From assembly GCF_018882085.1 (NCBI RefSeq), contig NZ_JACVPB010000003.1:124001-188000 (forward strand): 64,000 bases of DNA. The letters run 5' to 3'. The notes beneath the pieces were generated by a model. That model saw only the letters and a list, made by a program, of their open reading frames with translations, ran no database searches and was not told where the DNA came from. This stretch comes from Polynucleobacter sp. AP-Reno-20A-A9. Lineage in GTDB: Bacteria; Pseudomonadota; Gammaproteobacteria; Burkholderiales; Burkholderiaceae. A program made the translations under genes and the position numbers. This document shows positions 49,979-58,111 of the stretch, in pieces. How positions within the stretch are numbered: position 1 is the stretch's first letter; every line of letters begins with the position of its first letter.

Positions 49979-50727
49979 TCAAGTTCCAATTCAGCGGTAA
50001 TACCTAGGTGATCTGACAGCTTTAACCATTCATGCAAAATTTCTGCTGAATGTACTTTTATTCCTCGAACATAAATCCTATCCATTGGAAGCAATGGTTT
50101 CACACTGGGAAATGTTTTTGCTGGGGAGCCGGTGAGCAATTCAAATACCTCATCAAAGCCAGCAGCCTTCATGGGGGCGCTCACACGATTACGCCAATCG
50201 TTGAAGTCTCCCGCTACGATCGTGGGTCCATTTTGAGTTAGATCCTGGATATGCCTAATGATCGCCTCTAACTGCCGCTCCCTGCCCCGCTCAAAAAGCG
50301 CCAAATGCACACAGAAACAATGAATAGGCAGATCCATCCCTTCCAATCTTGTAACGCTATGAAGCAGGCCACGACTCTCAAAGCGATACGCTGAAATATC
50401 GTAGTTATTTCCCTTTTGTTGCGGATGCTTAGAGAGGATGGCATTACCATGATGTCCATCGCGATACTCCACATTTTTCCCATAATGCCAATCATGCCAA
50501 AAATCTTCCGAAAGGAAGTGCGTCAACTCCGTTAGCGGCCATTGACTAAAGCGACGGGCTCTACCCCGATGCTCCTGTTGCAACTCCTGCAAGAAAAGAA
50601 GATCTGGATGATGGCTGCGCATTTTTTCACGCAACTGATAAATCGTGGAGTAGCGATGCAAGGGGGATAAGCCCTTATGGACATTCATACTCAATACCGT
50701 GAAACGGATAGCTTTATTAGGGCTCAT
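49975..50727 (-). CDS. Endonuclease/exonuclease/phosphatase (EEP) family hydrolase
   Basis: A 250-residue metal-dependent phosphoesterase. Motifs: LSMNVHKGLSP, LLFLQELQQ (catalytic Glu), the central YGKNVEYRDGHHGNAILSKHP, HCFCVHLALF, IVAGDFNDW and LSDHLGITAEL with the terminal His. EEP genes next to cardiolipin synthase are common and may concern lipid or nucleic-acid phosphodiesters. ATG 50727 overlaps the upstream stop by 1 nt (TAATG); a longer in-frame form would overlap the ferredoxin gene. Confidence 0.9.
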   Translation of the reverse strand: MSPNKAIRFTVLSMNVHKGLSPLHRYSTIYQLREKMRSHHPDLLFLQELQQEHRGRARRFSQWPLTELTHFLSEDFWHDWHYGKNVEYRDGHHGNAILSKHPQQKGNNYDISAYRFESRGLLHSVTRLEGMDLPIHCFCVHLALFERGRERQLEAIIRHIQDLTQNGPTIVAGDFNDWRNRVSAPMKAAGFDEVFELLTGSPAKTFPSVKPLLPMDRIYVRGIKVHSAEILHEWLKLSDHLGITAELELE

Positions 50728-50927
50728 TAAAACTGACCCGCAGCACGCTGGCGTCGAACGCGCGCCAAGTAGATTTCGCCTTCGACTAATTCCTGGCACT
50801 GCATGCATTTATTGCAAATGGATGCCTGCTCCCGCAACTCATCAATCGAGTCTATTGGGTGAGCATCCAAATATTCGCGTAAATCCACGTCGAGGACCTC
50901 ATTACAGAGGCAAACCACTTCAGCCAT
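50727..50927 (-). CDS. BFD-like [2Fe-2S] protein
   Basis: A 66-residue protein with the bacterioferritin-associated-ferredoxin-type domain: VVCLCNEV (Cys6, Cys8) and ICNKCMQCQEL (Cys38, Cys41, Cys44), the CxC ... CxxC pattern. It may deliver electrons or sense iron. Start of the leftward bfd-EEP-cls operon and divergent from tupB across 66 nt. Confidence 0.82.
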   Translation of the reverse strand: MAEVVCLCNEVLDVDLREYLDAHPIDSIDELREQASICNKCMQCQELVEGEIYLARVRRQRAAGQF

Positions 50928-50975
50928 AGGTCAAAAATAGGGGAATCAATCTCATTACAGTCATTTTGCCATTGC

Positions 50976-50990
50976 CTTGATAGAATCAAG
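50976..50990. promoter_or_regulatory. Inverted repeat abutting the tupB start codon
   Basis: CTTGAT-AGA-ATCAAG, perfect 6-bp arms, ends 3 nt before the tupB ATG where a ribosome-binding site would normally be. It resembles an FNR half-site pair with one base too few in the spacer, or a start-site hairpin. Confidence 0.45.
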
Positions 50991-50993
50991 CGC

Positions 50994-51689
50994 ATGTTAA
51001 AAGCTTTTCAAGACGCCCTTTCCTTGCTTACCCACCTTGATGGCAGCGTTCTGGGGATCGTCTGGGTCTCCCTGCAGGTCAGCCTTACTGCCCTTCTAAT
51101 TGGAACCCTCTTGGGCCTGCCGATTGGAGCCCTGCTGGCAACAGAACGTTTTACAGGCAAAAAGACCATTATTGTGACCCTGAATACCCTCATGGGGGTT
51201 CCTACAGTCATTGTTGGCGTGTTGGTATACCTAATGCTGTCACGCACAGGGCCTCTTGGCGTCTGGGGTTGGCTGTTTACCGTCAAGGGCATGATCGTGG
51301 CTCAAACGTTGCTCACAACCCCTTTGATAGCCGCCCTCAGTCGTCAAATATTAGAGGACTCCTGGAAAATACACCGCGATTCCTTTCTGAGCCTCAAATT
51401 GCCATCCCTTTCCCGCTTTAAATGGTTAATTTGGGATTGCCGCTTCTCGCTGACCATTGCCGTGCTTGCCGGCCTAGCTAGAGCCATATCAGAGGTTGGA
51501 GCGGTCATGATTGTTGGCGGGAATATTGATCATTCAACCAGAACAATGACAACTGCGATTGCGCTAGAGACTAGCAAAGGTGATCTACCTTTAGCTCTCG
51601 CCCTTGGCATCATCTTGCTTACCATTGTCCTTCTGGCCAATTTATTTACGTTTGCAGTTCGTCAAATTGCGGAGCGTCGATATGGCTAA
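50994..51689 (+). CDS. tupB: TupB-type tungstate ABC permease
   Basis: A 231-residue inner-membrane permease with about five helices. IVWVSLQVSLTALLIGTLLGLPIGALLATERF and the coupling loop SEVGAVMIVGGNIDHSTRTMTTAI match the TupB family, which takes tungstate (sometimes molybdate) from TupA. No good ribosome-binding site precedes the ATG; a small inverted repeat sits there instead. The ATPase gene overlaps its end by 8 nt. tupA is at the left edge, 50 kb away. Confidence 0.9.
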   Translation: MLKAFQDALSLLTHLDGSVLGIVWVSLQVSLTALLIGTLLGLPIGALLATERFTGKKTIIVTLNTLMGVPTVIVGVLVYLMLSRTGPLGVWGWLFTVKGMIVAQTLLTTPLIAALSRQILEDSWKIHRDSFLSLKLPSLSRFKWLIWDCRFSLTIAVLAGLARAISEVGAVMIVGGNIDHSTRTMTTAIALETSKGDLPLALALGIILLTIVLLANLFTFAVRQIAERRYG

Positions 51690-52389
51690 TCCAATGGAGC
51701 ATTTTGAAAAGTTCATTGAGCTCAAAGACATTATTGTTAAAAGCAATGGCAGAACCATCCTAAATATCCCTCATGCGCTGATTCCAGCAGACAGAATTAC
51801 CGCCTGCATTGGCCCCAATGGCGCTGGCAAAACTACCCTACTCAAACTTCTAGACGGACTCATCAAGCCAGATAGTGGAACAGTAAGCTACTCGTTTAAA
51901 ACAAAAACGGCTTTGGTTTTACATCACACACCAATGATTAAAGCTTCAGCAAAAACAAATCTAACAATAATTTGTGATGCAGATGCATCCATTAAGAATG
52001 CTGATGTAGACCGCGTGATTGAACAAGTGGGTCTAGGCAAGTTCGTCAACAGCCCAGCTCAAAAATTATCCGCAGGTGAAAGACAAAAGCTTTGTCTTGG
52101 AAGAGCCATTCTTCAAAAACCCAATTTGGTTTTGCTCGATGAGCCTACCGCCAACCTTGATCCCAAGACTACCGAGCAAGTTGAAGAGTTGATCCGTCAA
52201 TTTGATCGGCAGGGAGCAGATGTGATTTTTTCATCTCATCAACTTGCCCAAGTACAAAGGCTGGCTGAACATATTATCTTTATTGACCAAGGTGAGATAA
52301 AAGAAAAGGGACCCGTAGGCCCCTTCTTCAACAATCCTCAAACACCAGCAGCTAAACGCTACTTACAGCAAGAGTTGCTCAGCGATTAA
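51682..52389 (+). CDS. tupC: TupC-type ABC ATPase
   Basis: A 235-residue ATP-binding subunit. Walker A CIGPNGAGKTTLLKLLDG, signature LSAGERQKLCLGRAIL, Walker B LVLLDEPTANLDPKTTEQ and H-loop FSSHQLAQ. ATG 51682 has GGAG 7 nt upstream and overlaps tupB by 8 nt. The stop is immediately adjacent to the stop of the leftward exported-protein gene, with no terminator. Confidence 0.9.
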   Translation: MANPMEHFEKFIELKDIIVKSNGRTILNIPHALIPADRITACIGPNGAGKTTLLKLLDGLIKPDSGTVSYSFKTKTALVLHHTPMIKASAKTNLTIICDADASIKNADVDRVIEQVGLGKFVNSPAQKLSAGERQKLCLGRAILQKPNLVLLDEPTANLDPKTTEQVEELIRQFDRQGADVIFSSHQLAQVQRLAEHIIFIDQGEIKEKGPVGPFFNNPQTPAAKRYLQQELLSD

Positions 52390-52695
52390 TTACTTAGATG
52401 CTGGTGCGGCTGGTGCTACTGGAGCAGCCGGCGCAGCAGCTGCGGCAACCACTGGCGGAACAAATGGTGGTGGAGCGACACATGCAGCTGGCGCTGCAGT
52501 CCCAGCTACCTTAAAACGATCGGCAACCCGATTTTGCGCCTGGCATAACTGATAGGCGCCAACTTTATCGCCGTAAGCAGTTTTAGCTTTAGCTAAATCT
52601 GCTGCTGCCTGAGCTTCTGGCGTCAGCGGTGGAAGAGTCGCAAAAACTGCGGCAGAGGCAAATGCGCCGAATGTAAAAGCAATGATTTTTTTCAT
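52390..52695 (-). CDS. Small exported protein at the end of the formate dehydrogenase operon
   Basis: A 101-residue protein with a signal peptide (MKKIIAFTFGAFASAAVFA), a conserved-looking core LPPLTPEAQAAADLAKAKTAYGDKVGAYQLCQAQNRVADRF with a single pair of Cys (QLCQ and AACVA), and an Ala/Pro/Val tail. ATG 52695 has AAGGACAAGG upstream. It starts 10 nt after the FDH gamma gene, so it is its last operon partner. Function unknown; a periplasmic accessory role is inferred from position. Confidence 0.75.
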   Translation of the reverse strand: MKKIIAFTFGAFASAAVFATLPPLTPEAQAAADLAKAKTAYGDKVGAYQLCQAQNRVADRFKVAGTAAPAACVAPPPFVPPVVAAAAAPAAPVAPAAPASK

Positions 52696-52705
52696 GGCCT
52701 TGTCC

Positions 52706-53761
52706 TTATTTATTAACCTTGTTGTACCAGAGCTCATGGTGCTCTTTCGCCCAAGTAGCATCTACATAGCCTGTCTTCATACCATCAAGAGAACCTTGCA
52801 TACCTATTGAACCAATATAAATATGCCCCATAGCCATAGTAGTCATCAAGATAGAAGCTGAACTGTGAATGATATTTGCTAACTGCATAGTTCCACGAAT
52901 ATATTGAACTTCCATGAAAGGAACGATCATGTCGAGCACAAAACCAGAGGATGAAATTACCAAACCTAAGAAAGTCATGCCAAACCAGAACCAAATTTTC
53001 TCACCGAAGTTAAAGAAGCCCGCAGGAGGATGCTTTCCGCCGAACATCCCACCAAATGACTTGATCCAAGTAAGGTCGCCTTGACCTGGGATATTTCTGC
53101 TTGCAAAGAGCAGGAAGAAGATAACAACGCTCAGTGTAAATAACGGCCCAGTGTAATTGTGAATATTTTTGCAAACCATTAAGAAGGAGCCATAAGCAAC
53201 ACCACCCATTAAAGGCATTGCAAAATACTTGCCATATAAAATTAACAAGCCTGTAAATGCAAGAGCCAAGAAACTGAATGCCATCACCCAATGTGTAAAG
53301 CGTTCAAAGCCATTAAAACGTTTGACTTTTTGGCCAGACATCGGTGCATGTAACTTAATTGGGCCTTTAATGATGAAAAGAGCAGCAATACCAAAGAAGC
53401 CAATGGCCAACAACCAGCCACCGAATACCGTGATAACACCATTGCGAATTAAGCGCCATTGTTGACCAGAGCGCTGAATTAAAACGCTAGCCTCTTTATC
53501 AGGGATGCTGACGAAGTTGTATGGATCGCTATTTGCTGTTGTAAAAATGGAAGGGTTTGCTGGCTGCGATTGTGCTTGAGTGCCGTTAGCCAAAGCATTT
53601 GGATTTGCCGGTACTGACGAAGGCGGAATATCTACTCCGCTAGCAGATGGCAAAGGCAACATCGGTGCGCGCTCCGCGAAACTGATTCCACTTGCCATAG
53701 TCAGCGACAAACCAGCAGCCACTACCAAAGTGCGTAGAACTTTAGAAAATGATCGTTTCAT
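52706..53761 (-). CDS. Formate dehydrogenase gamma subunit (cytochrome b)
   Basis: A 351-residue membrane cytochrome b that passes electrons from formate to quinone. It has a cleavable signal (to about residue 29, SGISFAERA), a periplasmic N-terminal domain of about 75 residues, then about five helices. Haem His candidates are in GFERFTHWVMAFSFLALAF, VCKNIHNYTGPLF, ANIIHSSASIL and AMGHIYIGSIG. ATG 53761 is chosen because AAGGAC lies 6 nt upstream; ATG 53767 overlaps that site. Forms FDH with the alpha and beta subunits. Confidence 0.92.
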   Translation of the reverse strand: MKRSFSKVLRTLVVAAGLSLTMASGISFAERAPMLPLPSASGVDIPPSSVPANPNALANGTQAQSQPANPSIFTTANSDPYNFVSIPDKEASVLIQRSGQQWRLIRNGVITVFGGWLLAIGFFGIAALFIIKGPIKLHAPMSGQKVKRFNGFERFTHWVMAFSFLALAFTGLLILYGKYFAMPLMGGVAYGSFLMVCKNIHNYTGPLFTLSVVIFFLLFASRNIPGQGDLTWIKSFGGMFGGKHPPAGFFNFGEKIWFWFGMTFLGLVISSSGFVLDMIVPFMEVQYIRGTMQLANIIHSSASILMTTMAMGHIYIGSIGMQGSLDGMKTGYVDATWAKEHHELWYNKVNK

Positions 53762-53808
53762 ACACATGTCCTTAAACGTTTTCGTTTTATTTATTATTAT
53801 TTAGTTGA

Positions 53809-54045
53809 TCACTTAACGCGACTGTATTCGTTTTGACCTTGATTGCGCTTGTCAATCGACTCAGTCCAACTAGCCTGGTTTCCTGGTGTCCAATTCTTGG
53901 TCATAAATCCATTATTGGCACCCATATAAGGGGCCACATCAGGACGCTTAGCAGCTTTCGCAGCAATTTCTGGTGGCTCAGAGCAGGCGGCCAACAACAA
54001 TGCCGCTGCAAAACATAAACCGAGAGATTTGAAATTAACTTTCAT
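53809..54045 (-). CDS. Small lipoprotein embedded in the formate dehydrogenase operon
   Basis: A 78-residue protein with a lipoprotein signal (lipobox LLAAC, Cys21) and a 58-residue mature part containing RPDVAPYMGANNGF and WTPGNQASWTESIDKR. The start overlaps the FDH beta stop by 1 nt (TAATG), so it is translationally coupled to beta, and gamma follows 47 nt later. The position between two structural subunits and periplasmic side suggest a small accessory subunit or assembly factor. I recognise no named family. Confidence 0.8.
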   Translation of the reverse strand: MKVNFKSLGLCFAAALLLAACSEPPEIAAKAAKRPDVAPYMGANNGFMTKNWTPGNQASWTESIDKRNQGQNEYSRVK

Positions 54046-54701
54046 TATTTAGCTCCTGGAATTTTTGCAGCAGGTGTTGGCGTAGGCGCTGGCGCGTCTG
54101 GTCCACCGTACGCAGTGTTCCAACCAAAAGCCTTAGATCCTGGGTACTTGCCATTCTTCTCACGTGTCGCAACACGATTATTAAAGATGCCGGAAATAAT
54201 ATCGCTATCACCGCCGATCAATGCTTTGGTTGAACACATCTCAGCACAGAGTGGCAACTTGCCTTCTGCCAAACGATTGCGTCCATATTTCTCGAACTCT
54301 GCAACACTGCCATTTTCTTCAGGGCCACCACTACAAAATGTGCACTTATCCATTTTGCTACGGGAACCAAAGGCGCCCTTACTTAAGAACTGCGGCGCGC
54401 CAAATGGGCAAGCAAAAGAGCAATAGCCACAACCGATACAGATATCTTTATCGTGCAGTACAACACCCTCGTCTGTGCGGTAGAAACAATCTACTGGACA
54501 CACCGCCATACAAGGAGCGTCGCTACAGTGCATACACGCAACTGAAACTGATTTTTCTTGACCGATGATGCCATCATTTACCGTAACAACACGGCGGCGA
54601 TTAACACCCCAAGGCACTTCATTATCATTTTTACAGGCGGTGACACAACCGTTGCATTCAATGCATCGCTCTGTGTCGCAAATAAATTTCATTCTTGCCA
54701 T
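54045..54701 (-). CDS. Formate dehydrogenase beta subunit (four [4Fe-4S])
   Basis: A 218-residue ferredoxin-type subunit. Cluster motifs: CIECNGCVTACKND, CMHCSDAPCMAVCPVDC, CIGCGYCSFACPFGAP and CTFCSG ... CAEMCSTKAL. It relays electrons from the Mo/W site to the cytochrome. Unlike E. coli FdnH/FdoH (about 300 residues with a C-terminal membrane helix) it ends in a Pro/Ala tail, APAPTPTPAAKIPGAK, without a helix. It follows alpha by 27 nt. Confidence 0.92.
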   Translation of the reverse strand: MARMKFICDTERCIECNGCVTACKNDNEVPWGVNRRRVVTVNDGIIGQEKSVSVACMHCSDAPCMAVCPVDCFYRTDEGVVLHDKDICIGCGYCSFACPFGAPQFLSKGAFGSRSKMDKCTFCSGGPEENGSVAEFEKYGRNRLAEGKLPLCAEMCSTKALIGGDSDIISGIFNNRVATREKNGKYPGSKAFGWNTAYGGPDAPAPTPTPAAKIPGAK

Positions 54702-54728
54702 TGTGTTCTCCTGACTTTATTTTTTGAC

Positions 54729-57707
54729 TTAGGCAAATTTTTCGATTTGACACATGGTGGTTTTAGTCTCTTGCATCATCGTCACTTGGTCGTAGCCGTA
54801 CGTTGTTGCAGTATTGACCGCTTCACCCTGAACTACTGGAGCAGCACCTTCTGGGTAGTACTTCCGAATATTTTCGCCCTGCCACCAACCTGCAAAGTGG
54901 AAAGGTACAAAGGCGGTTCCTTGATCAACACGCTCTGTAACCATTGCGCGCACTTTGATCTTGGCGCCAGTTGGCGACTTCACCCAAACATAATCCCAGT
55001 TCTTGATGCCGCGGTCCGCTGCAGCCTTTGGATTGATCTCCACAAAGTTTTCTTGTTGAAGTTCTGCCAACCATGGATTGGAACGGGTCTCATCTCCACC
55101 GCCCTCGTACTCAACCAAACGACCAGAGGTCAGAATGATTGGGAACTTCTCATATAACTTCTGATTCAAGTTTTGATCTTGAACAGTCTTATAGAGGGTT
55201 GGCAAGCGCCAGAAGTTCTTCTTATCAGCAGAAGTTGGGTATTTGCGCATCATTGGCGCATTTGTACTGTAAAGCGCTTCACGGTGAGTTGGAATCGCAT
55301 CAGGGAAGTTCCATACCACTGCACGTGCTTTGGCGTTACCAAATGGATGGCAACCGTTCTTCATTACAACGCGTTGAATACCACCAGACAAGTCAGTCTT
55401 CCAGTTCTTACCTTCAGCTAGCTTTTTCTCGTCATCAGTTAACTGATCCCACCAGCCTAATTTCTTTACGAGCACGTGATCAAATTCCGGGTAACCAGTG
55501 GTGATCGCTGAACCCTTAGAGTATGAACCGTCTTCAGCCAACAAGCTCTTACCCTCACGCTCAACACCGAAGTTAGCGCGGAAGTTTCCACCGCCCTCCA
55601 TGACGCTCTTACTGGTGTCGTACAGATTTGGCGAACCTGGATGCTTAATTGCTGCTGTACCGTAGCAAGGCCAAGGCAAACCATAGTAGTCACCTGTTGT
55701 GTCGTATCCCGTTACCGGGTCAACACCACCACGAGACTTCAGGGTCTTAGGATCGAATGTAGCAACCATTCTCATGTGTGCTTTTAGACGCTCAGGGGTT
55801 TGACCGGTGTAGCCAATGGTCCAGCACGAGCGATTGATCTCACGCAAGATGTCTTCAATTTGTGGCTCTTTCCATTGCTTACCAGCAAATTTAGAATTGA
55901 GTATCTTGTAGTTCTTAGACAACTCTTCGCCGAAACCTAAGCGATCAGCAAAAGCTTGCATGATCACGTGGTCAGGAACAGACTCAAACAATGGGTCGAT
56001 AACTTTCTCACGCCACTGCAATGAGCGGTTCGATGCTGTAGCAGAACCACAGGTCTCAAACTGCGTTGCCGCTGGCAATAAATACACATTACGATTCTTA
56101 TTAACCGCCTGACCTTCTGCGGCGGGCATTGCAGCCATTGCAGCAGTAGCACTTGGATATGGATCCACAACAACCAAGAGATCCAATTTATCCATTGCGC
56201 GCTTCATATCGAGGCCACGAGTTTGGGAGTTAGGCGCATGACCCCAGAAGAACAAACCTTTCACGTTAGTCTGCTGGTCGATCATGTCATTCTTTTCGAG
56301 AACAGCATCCACCCAACGAGAAACAGTAGTGCCTGATTTCTCCATCATGTCGGGCGCATAGCGGCCTTTAATCCACTCGTAGTCAACACCCCAAACGGTT
56401 GAGAAATGTTTCCATGAGCCCGCAGCCAAGCCATAGTAACCAGGTAATGAGTCTGGATTAGGACCAACGTCAGTTGCACCCTGAACGTTATCGTGTCCGC
56501 GGAAAATATTCGTACCGCCGCCAGACTTACCTACGTTACCCAATGCCAGCTGCAAAATACAGGAAGCACGCACAATCGCATTACCAATAGTGTGCTGGGT
56601 TTGACCCATACACCAAACAACGGTACTAGGACGATTCATTGCCATGGTTTTGGCAGCTTGGTAAACCTGAGCCTCTGGAACACCACAAGCTTCTTCAACT
56701 GCTGCAGGAGTCCACTTCTCCATTACTTCTTTACGAATCTCTTCCATGCCATAAACACGGTCGTTGATGTACTTCTTATCTTCCCAGCCATTTTTAAAGA
56801 TGTGATACAGCATGCCAAACAAGAAAGGAATATCAGTACCAGAACGAATACGGATGAACTGGTCAGACTTAGCAGCAGTACGGGTGTAGCGCGGATCAAC
56901 CACAATCACCTTACAACCATTTTCTTTTGCATGTAAAAGCATCAACATCGAAACTGGGTGTGCCTCAGCAGCATTTGAACCAATGTACAAAGCAGCTTTG
57001 GAATTCATCATGTCGTTGTAGCTATTAGTCATCGCACCATAGCCCCAGGTGTTTGCAACACCCGCTACCGTTGTGGAGTGACAAATACGAGCCTGATGGT
57101 CTGTATTGTTTGTACCAAAGAAAGAGACCCACTTACGAAGTAAGTAGGACTGTTCATTATTGTGTTTGGAGGAGCCGATAAAGAACATCGCATCCGGAGA
57201 GTATTTCTCTCGAATGCTCTTCATCTGCGCAGTAATTTCAGTTAAGGCTTGGTCCCAAGAAATACGTTGGTACTTTCCATCAACCAACTTCATTGGGTAA
57301 CGCAAACGATAATCACCGTGTCCATGCTCACGCAAGGCGGCGCCTTTAGCGCAGTGGGCACCCATATTGATTGGGGAATCAAATACTGGGTCTTGACGAA
57401 CCCATACACCATTCTCAACGGTGGCATCTACTGCGCAGCCTACGGAGCAGTGAGTACAAATAGATCTCTTGACTTCAATCTTACCCTTGCCATCTAGCAT
57501 TGCCTTGCTTTGCTCGGCTGAGGCCTTTTGCACAAAGCTCAATTGACTAGCAGCGATACCAGCACCAACTCCTACGCCTGAACGCTTTAAGAATGTGCGG
57601 CGATCCATCGTTGGTACAGCAGCCTTTAAGCCGCGTGACAGACTACCAATTAGACGCGATGTGGAGCGACTGCTTTGTGGGGTAGCGGATTTACGAGTCA
57701 GACTCAT
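54729..57707 (-). CDS. fdhA: Formate dehydrogenase alpha subunit (Mo/W-bis-MGD, Cys type)
   Basis: A 992-residue catalytic subunit oxidising formate to CO2 on the periplasmic side. The Tat signal RRTFLKRSGVGVGAG follows a long basic n-region; the [4Fe-4S] site is CTHCSVGC ... GAHCAKG. The metal ligand is Cys209 in ARICHSTTVAG, where E. coli FdnG has selenocysteine, followed by the conserved His. MGD-binding segments such as GSNAAEAHP and WCMGQTQHTIGNA are present, and the C-terminal domain is complete. Metal may be tungsten or molybdenum; tupBC nearby favours tungsten only weakly. Confidence 0.95.
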   Translation of the reverse strand: MSLTRKSATPQSSRSTSRLIGSLSRGLKAAVPTMDRRTFLKRSGVGVGAGIAASQLSFVQKASAEQSKAMLDGKGKIEVKRSICTHCSVGCAVDATVENGVWVRQDPVFDSPINMGAHCAKGAALREHGHGDYRLRYPMKLVDGKYQRISWDQALTEITAQMKSIREKYSPDAMFFIGSSKHNNEQSYLLRKWVSFFGTNNTDHQARICHSTTVAGVANTWGYGAMTNSYNDMMNSKAALYIGSNAAEAHPVSMLMLLHAKENGCKVIVVDPRYTRTAAKSDQFIRIRSGTDIPFLFGMLYHIFKNGWEDKKYINDRVYGMEEIRKEVMEKWTPAAVEEACGVPEAQVYQAAKTMAMNRPSTVVWCMGQTQHTIGNAIVRASCILQLALGNVGKSGGGTNIFRGHDNVQGATDVGPNPDSLPGYYGLAAGSWKHFSTVWGVDYEWIKGRYAPDMMEKSGTTVSRWVDAVLEKNDMIDQQTNVKGLFFWGHAPNSQTRGLDMKRAMDKLDLLVVVDPYPSATAAMAAMPAAEGQAVNKNRNVYLLPAATQFETCGSATASNRSLQWREKVIDPLFESVPDHVIMQAFADRLGFGEELSKNYKILNSKFAGKQWKEPQIEDILREINRSCWTIGYTGQTPERLKAHMRMVATFDPKTLKSRGGVDPVTGYDTTGDYYGLPWPCYGTAAIKHPGSPNLYDTSKSVMEGGGNFRANFGVEREGKSLLAEDGSYSKGSAITTGYPEFDHVLVKKLGWWDQLTDDEKKLAEGKNWKTDLSGGIQRVVMKNGCHPFGNAKARAVVWNFPDAIPTHREALYSTNAPMMRKYPTSADKKNFWRLPTLYKTVQDQNLNQKLYEKFPIILTSGRLVEYEGGGDETRSNPWLAELQQENFVEINPKAAADRGIKNWDYVWVKSPTGAKIKVRAMVTERVDQGTAFVPFHFAGWWQGENIRKYYPEGAAPVVQGEAVNTATTYGYDQVTMMQETKTTMCQIEKFA

Positions 57708-57774
57708 ATGATTTCCCTGAGAAAGTTTTTTTAATTATTTGGAAACAGTTAAAGCAATAGTGAAACTATGATGG

Positions 57775-57996
57775 TTAGATCAGAGTAGATTCGTAGTACT
57801 TGCGCATGTGAGCAGTCATTGTTTGACCCGCATCTTTCACAGCTTTTGCACCACTAATTTCTTGGATAACAGCCTTGCCAACTGGAGTTTGACTTACTAC
57901 AGCAACAGCTCCAACCGCAGCGCCTGCACCAATAAAGAACTTACGGCGCGATGGCTTGTTTTCTTCGCTTAAAGCAACTTTGGATTTGGTGGTCAT
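57775..57996 (-). CDS. Formate dehydrogenase region Tat target protein (TIGR02811-like)
   Basis: A 73-residue protein with a Tat-like signal SRRKFFIGAGAAVGAVAVVS near residue 16 and a short C-terminal part KDAGQTMTAHMRKYYESTLI. Small proteins of this pattern sit directly upstream of fdhA in many proteobacteria; function is unknown. It precedes alpha by 67 nt and is preceded by an FNR-like site. Confidence 0.88.
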   Translation of the reverse strand: MTTKSKVALSEENKPSRRKFFIGAGAAVGAVAVVSQTPVGKAVIQEISGAKAVKDAGQTMTAHMRKYYESTLI

Positions 57997-58019
57997 TGCA
58001 TGCTCCTCTGGAATTATTC

Positions 58020-58033
58020 TTGATTTGGGTCAA
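58020..58033. promoter_or_regulatory. FNR/ANR-like inverted repeat before the fdh structural genes
   Basis: TTGAT-TTGG-GTCAA (read rightward) differs from the FNR consensus TTGAT-N4-ATCAA at one base and extends to CTTGA ... TCAAG. It lies in the 115-nt gap before the Tat target gene, only about 24 nt from the start codon, closer than usual for an activating site. Confidence 0.45.
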
Positions 58034-58111
58034 GTGTAATAGGAAATCGCATTTTTGACATATTGGTGTAACTATTCGTTATTAAGACAATATTTATATT
58101 GCGATGCAACA

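Noticed and set aside
54558-55157. Open frame of 199 codons opposite the fdhA/fdhB junction
   Set aside because: Antisense to strongly conserved coding sequence, Cys/His-rich odd composition, no family features; a shadow frame.
57081-57083. Selenocysteine in FDH alpha
   Set aside because: The active-site codon is TGT (Cys209), not TGA, and no in-frame stop interrupts the gene.
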